Source: Colius striatus
Lineage: Eukaryota; Chordata; Aves; Coliiformes; Coliidae
Direction of reading: 5' to 3'
DNA: 64,000 bases
Assembly: GCF_028858725.1 (NCBI RefSeq)
Contig: NC_084767.1
Coordinates: 2,407,501 to 2,471,500 of the forward strand
The notes under the pieces were generated by a model, which did no database searches, was not told the DNA's origin, and saw only the letters and a program-made list of their open reading frames with translations. Positions 58,492 through 64,000 of the stretch are shown here, piece after piece (the first letter of the stretch is position 1; every line of letters starts with the position of its first letter). A program made the translations under genes and the position numbers.

Positions 58492-61400
58492 CTGTAATAA
58501 AGGGCAGAGGTTGAAATAAAAAAAAAATACCATCTAACCCCAAATTTCTTAAAACAGGAATTAACACTCAAGTTATTCAGATACTTTTAGCCATCTTTGT
58601 TTTCATTTGGTTTTAAAATTCATGTACCTGTGTTTTCCTCTCAAAACACAAAGCACACCAAAAAAATGCCACTCTTTCTTTTCCCCTCTCCATGAATAGA
58701 AATAGCTCTACCAGCTTCGTTAAGATTACATCTAGATGTCAAGTAGTGGACTTGGTATACAGTATTTTAACAAGACTTAACATAACCTACACAAGAAAGG
58801 GAAAACAAGCCTAGGTCTCCCTCTCCTTCCAAGAAAGCAAGTACCAGCACCAGCGTAGCAGGGGAAAAATCCAATCCATCACCAAATTCAACTGATGTAA
58901 AGAATACTTTTTTCAAGCAAAGGACAACCAGAACACTTCCACTCTGATCAGCATTACACATTTTAATTCTTCCACTGCATCTTCATGGTTTAAAGACACT
59001 TTCCATGCCCATAATTTGAGACTGAGGACACACGGGCTGTTACACTATTAAAGCCTATTGAAGCTATCTGTGTTGACTAAATCAAGATCAGGCACAGCCT
59101 AGGATTTGTGGGCATTTACACCAGCAGTTCCTTCACTTCTTGTTAGCATTTAGTAAGGCTGTGGAAAAAACCCTGATGCAGATACAGTCATACTCTTCAA
59201 GACCGTAACCTGGCTACTCAGTAGCCTCTCCAATAAGCAGAACATTGCTTCTTTTATTCATACGTGCTCTCATTAAGGTACTTTGAGGTCCACTTCACAA
59301 CTGGGTGGTACATACCTATCCTCTTCCCCAGGTAGACTGCAGGTCAAAAACCTAGCACGTGGTGCCCTTACTAATCTTTATTTCCAAGCTCTCCATCGCA
59401 ATGCAGCGCACTCGTGCTCTTTCTGAATGAAGGTCAGCTTAAGTGCCTGGCACTGAAATCCATTTAGGAAAAAAACCCCAGCAACAGCTAATAACTTTCC
59501 TGCAGCTAAGAAAAAAACAGTCTAGAAGAACTTATCCTGACACTCACAGCTATACTAGTCATATTACATCAACAGTCCCATTGATCTATTCAGCACACTA
59601 ACCTCAGCCTTTTCAGTCGTTAATCTGCACTTTGAGCTTTTTAAAAATACTTAAGAAAATAAGGTAACTCTGGATTAAATACTCGTTAGTAGTGGGACAA
59701 TCAGCTAGTATAAAACAATTTGGGCACACAGTATGTTCCAGTATCTGGAAAAGATATCATTTCAACCAGTTGTCTATGTGGAAGTATTTCAAGGTTATTT
59801 GATATCTCTACCAAGAGTTAGGTCTTCAAGCAGGTAACTCACTACAAGTTCCTAGAAAGGTGTCAGACTCACATGATGCCAAGCAAAGATCAATTCAGAC
59901 ACAACAGATACATGACTGAGGATAAATACTGCCTGTTTATCTACCTTTTTAAAAACACAAATATGCAATTTACAAATACAGTATTTCAAATACTTGTATA
60001 AAGTGTATGTGTCAAGTTGCACATTTGTCTGAGGATGGTGTCTTTTGAAAAGCTGAAATAATTTATAGTCTCTTTAATTAAAATGAAGTATCATACATCA
60101 CCATCACTAATTTCTGTACAGTATCCATTTGATCATTTACAAAAATGGTCAGAGAGTGGGGTGAGTTAGAACTATTCAGCGTGGAGAAAAGAAGGCTGCT
60201 CCAGGAAGACATTATTGCAATCTTTCTGTACTTAAAGGTGATAAGACTGTTTAACAGGGCCAGTAGCAACAGGACAAGGAGAAATGGCTTTAAGACAGAC
60301 TCAAACTAGACATAAGAATTTTTTTACAATGAGGATGGTGAAACACTCTTACAGATTGCCCAGAGAGTTTATAAGATGCCTCATCCCTGAAAATGTTCAA
60401 GCTCAGGATAAGCGAGTCTCTGATCCAGTTGAAGCTATCCCTGCTCACTGCAGAGGTGCTGGACTAGATGACCTTTAAAGATCCCTTCCAAACCAAACTA
60501 TTCTATATTCTTTAATTTTTTTTTAAAGAGGCTTGAAAATCCAGCACTGTAAGAGTTTCCTTCTACAACTGTTTCATACAGAGTAACACGCTTCTCGTTA
60601 ATAGCACACATCAGATGTTCTACACCACCAGTTTTCTTAGCAAACACCTGCATTTTATGGAATTCATCTTCTCTTCTTCCTACCAAACACACAAATGACA
60701 AGAGCAGGAACTCCTGAGCAGAATCTCCATGAAGACATTTCAGTAGTTTGCACCACACCACAGCACCAGGAGCCAGATCCAGAAGTTCTCACACTACCTA
60801 CAGACATTCTTAACACCTCATGTCTGCTGTATTTACCACCTGCCCTTGATTGCTTAGTTAGGGACAATTCTCTCTGCAGAACAACCCACGTGGCATGACC
60901 ATGTATCATTCCAGCACTTGAGTCAAATCTCTCTAAACCCTTCCTTCTCACTGTAGCCAGTGACTCATCTTCAGGTGGAGAACTAAATGGAGTGTATTAT
61001 GCAGTCTCTTATTCCTCTATAAATAGTCTAAGAATACCTGTTTACTGTATCTGCATTTAAGCTCTCCCATCTTCTTTACCTTATTCTATCACATGAAAGT
61101 CTGCTCCTTGGCCACACGATGATGTATTTGAGCAGTGTTAGGATAATTTCTGTAGAAGGAAGATATTTTAGAGGGCAGTAACTGCACTCCAATGCAGCCA
61201 TGTTACACAGGAGTCTTTTAGAAGTGATTTGAGCTCATTTTCTCTATGTGATCACAACATTAACTAAAATATAGCAGGATACAGTGAAGGAGCGAAATTA
61301 GTGTCCAAATACAAAGAAGAGAAGTCTAATATCACATCTATGTCTTTTAAACAGAGGGCTTCTGACCAGCACAGATGCTTACAACACTGCACAGGGAAGA

Positions 61401-64000
61401 AGTACAAGACAGCCAAGGTTACTGCAGAAGCTTAAGCAATGAACTCCACTGCTCATGAGTTTGGGCTGGAATTTACATGTTCACTTTGAAGCAGCCGATT
61501 GCTCTAATTGTTAGATTTTGAAGAGAGGGAGACCATGAGACATTTGAAGTAGTTCCCTTTCACTCTTATTTACAATTCCCTCCTGTGACTTGATAAGAGA
61601 GAGATTTCCACACTTCATACTGCAATATTTGCATTTTTGCTGTAGAGGCCCTTTTCCCAAAGTGGTACCAACCTCATTTTTATCAACAATGCCTCTGACA
61701 AAGAAAAGCAAATAATTCATTACCAAACTGTCTCACTGCAGAACAAAAAGGCAACAAGCTCAAACTCAGACACACCAGCAGCAATATTCTATTCCCTTTG
61801 TTCTCAGCCAGACAAATGATGTAATTAGTGTATGACATAAATGAGACTCTACTTCAAAACAAAAGGACTAGGAAATGAAATTTCTCACAGCAGCTTTCTC
61901 ATCTAAATCACTACATTCTGTTTGTATTTGCACCTCCTCTGTTAGCAGAAAACATGTTGAGAACATACATCCCTTTGGAGAGATTCTACATACACAAGGA
62001 TTTACAGTTTGAGAAATAGTCACCTTAGTGGGTAACCTTAAGATATGGGTTATCAGTAATTAATGTCCACTTTCATTCAATGCTTTATGAGCTGTATGTT
62101 TGCAGAGATCCCTTCACTTCCCTGTTTAAGCTATGCATGCTGTTGTCAATTCTGGGACTTTTAAGCCTAAGCAGCAATTCCTGCCCTGATAAAGAAACCA
62201 TTAAAAAAACAAGATAAAGACAAGAGAGAATAAACTCCTTCCTAAATAGTAGTGTAGGCCACCTAGAAACAGAATGGCACCCTCAGGCTCCCAGCTCTAA
62301 GTGGCACTACATAAAAACCATTCTGCCAACCTTACAGATACACAGTTCTCAGTAGCAGAGAACTTCTACCATCTCTCATGCAACAGAATGCAAGTTTAAG
62401 CCTCACTGAAGAAAATACACTGTGCATAAGCATATAAGCAGAAAAGCTAAGTTAATACATATGTTCTTGTCTAGCACTGTTTAACTAGCTCATGACTTCA
62501 TTTACAATTTGTTGATTCAGCTAGATGAAAACCTCTCACTGTGCAATGCTCGTTGTTACAGTAAGCAGCAGCTCACAGACGGCCTTTCAGCAATCCTCTA
62601 TTTGTGTACCACCAAGGTGTTTCCCAGCTTCTCTCACCCCACATTACCTCTCTGCCAACTCGAATGTCTGAATTTTATTGAAATAATAACGTTGCATACA
62701 ACAGAGGCTTCTGGAGCATGATAAAAGTTGCAACCCATCCTCTTTATGAAACATTTTAGTGCTCATTTGCATGACTACAGATCTCTTGTGTCCAGGTCAC
62801 ATTATTACTCAAACGCTTCCTGCAGGTTTAGTCTAAAAATGAGAACTTTGCACATGAAAAACTTCATAACATTTCTCAATAAAACCACAGTATCTCTTGG
62901 AGTGCCAGAAAGTCATAGCACAATTGCCTGGATTACACCAGTAAATGAGCAGGGGGGAGCCCGATTTCCCACAGAACACCGTCAAAACTTCTGTCTCTCC
63001 TGACTCAATGCAGTCAGTGCACTATTGAGCTGGTCATTTCATTTCAGCCTAACCACTGATTGCTTGCATTTCAGTTTATTTAGACAACTATCTGGACAAA
63101 ATATAAAGGCAACATAACACAGGACTTTTAACTAAAGTGGCAAGTATTTTGCCATTCATAAAATGTTGAAAAAACTAAGAACACACACATCTAAACATAA
63201 CTGCATACAATGAAATTAGTATTTACCCAGACATGGCACAGTGCAACTATAAACAGAGATCCGAAATCCTGTTATCAACATCTGCACATCTCAGTGAAAA
63301 TAAGGCCAACAAAACAATTTACTCATTACTGGGGTAGTGCCATCAGTTTCAACAGCTGTTTCTTGAATTTTCTAATGCATAACAGATTGGGTACTCTAAG
63401 TATAAATAATCCAAGAACTGAGACTTGCAGTATTGCCTGAACAAATAAAATGGACTTTCAATTCGAGTTCTGTTGTACGATTCAAAGGCTGTCTACCACA
63501 CAGCACATACAGTGATCAGAATTCTGGGACCAATTACAACCATCAGAGAACCTGGAGAGTACTGTAAAGAACACAGAGGTAGAACCACAAAGATATAGTC
63601 ACAGCGTATACTAAATGATGAACACAAATTGCCACACTGTCACTAGACTGGTATTTGGAGTCAACTGAACCTCAAAGCTTGAGGTGTCTCCTTTCAAGTA
63701 AGCTGCTGTTGGGTTTTTGATTGGTTGGGTTGTTTGGGTTTTTTTTAAATGGAAAGTGACATAGTTTGTCAAAAAGGAATACCAGCTTTACACTGAAAAG
63801 TTACCCAAAAGTATCCATATGCTGAGAAGGCTGCTTAATAAAAGTCTACAGCAATAAGGAAGCAGTATTTGAATCATCATCATCAGTCTCTAAGGTTGGA
63901 AAGAGAACAAAAAAAACGTATGCTGTGTTTTGAGCATGGCATACTTTACCCTCTTCTCTGACTACCTACTGCAGCATACACTGCATTTTATCCAAAAAGG
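58492..64000 (-). other. RNF145: RNF145 first internal intron (partial)
   Basis: I searched this stretch for the exon that should encode the first ~61 residues (LALNMHYV-type end) and did not find it, so the intron continues past 64000. It contains one old CR1 copy. Confidence 0.8.
60120..60513 (+). mobile_element. CR1 LINE 3' region, old copy
   Basis: GTGGAGAAAAGAAGGCTGCT, AACAGGACAAGGAGAAATGG, GATTGCCCAGAGAGTTTATA, GCTGGACTAGATGACCTTTA, AGATCCCTTCCAAACC and ATTCTATATTCT follow the CR1 3' consensus in order over nearly 400 bp. It is more diverged than the copy at 27.8 kb and antisense to RNF145. Confidence 0.9.

Overview
The window is vertebrate nuclear DNA, almost certainly from a bird. 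Genes are split by large introns with GT-AG junctions. Interspersed repeats are mainly CR1 LINE 3' ends with the avian-type terminal octamer repeat. There is one solo LTR of a kind I associate with neoavian genomes. Two genes, both on the minus strand, account for all convincing coding sequence, in the order known from human 5q33: EBF1 then RNF145. From memory, UBLCP1 and IL12B should follow beyond the right edge.

Layout. 1-15253 is the 5' part of EBF1: exon 5 (3676-3749), a 9.1-kb intron 4, exons 4, 3 and 2 (12886-13706) and exon 1 with the ATG at 15251-15253. Only residues 1-161 are encoded here; the rest of the gene lies left of base 1. A very large CpG-rich domain (about 12.3-17.5 kb) covers exons 1-4 and the promoter. 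It contains a TATA box plus initiator 58 nt upstream of the ATG, and farther up a duplicated GC-box/octamer module. 15.4-32.7 kb is intergenic. It holds a second CpG island (about 20.2-21.2 kb) with a strong CTCF-like site and a 16-bp tandem repeat, a G20 homopolymer (26776), a small third CpG island (about 27.1-27.35 kb) followed by a possible orphan first exon, and a CR1 fragment.

32.69-58.49 kb is RNF145, read right to left: nine coding exons running from the YLYF-containing membrane segment through a polytopic membrane region to a C-terminal RING-H2 domain, then a 1.2-kb 3'UTR ending at an AATAAA. The exons splice in frame without a gap. The exon(s) encoding the first ~61 residues, and the promoter, lie right of 64000. 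RNF145 introns carry CR1 pieces, an LTR and a MIR-like remnant, whereas EBF1 intron 4 has no recognisable transposon.

Functionally the genes are unrelated neighbours. EBF1 is a zinc-knuckle/IPT/HLH transcription factor of B-cell, adipocyte and neural development. RNF145 is an ER-membrane ubiquitin ligase of sterol homeostasis. I found no undescribed multi-gene system. The points most worth checking are regulatory: the EBF1 core promoter, the duplicated octamer module, the CTCF-like site in an island 5 kb upstream of EBF1, and the orphan island with a spliced-looking short ORF.
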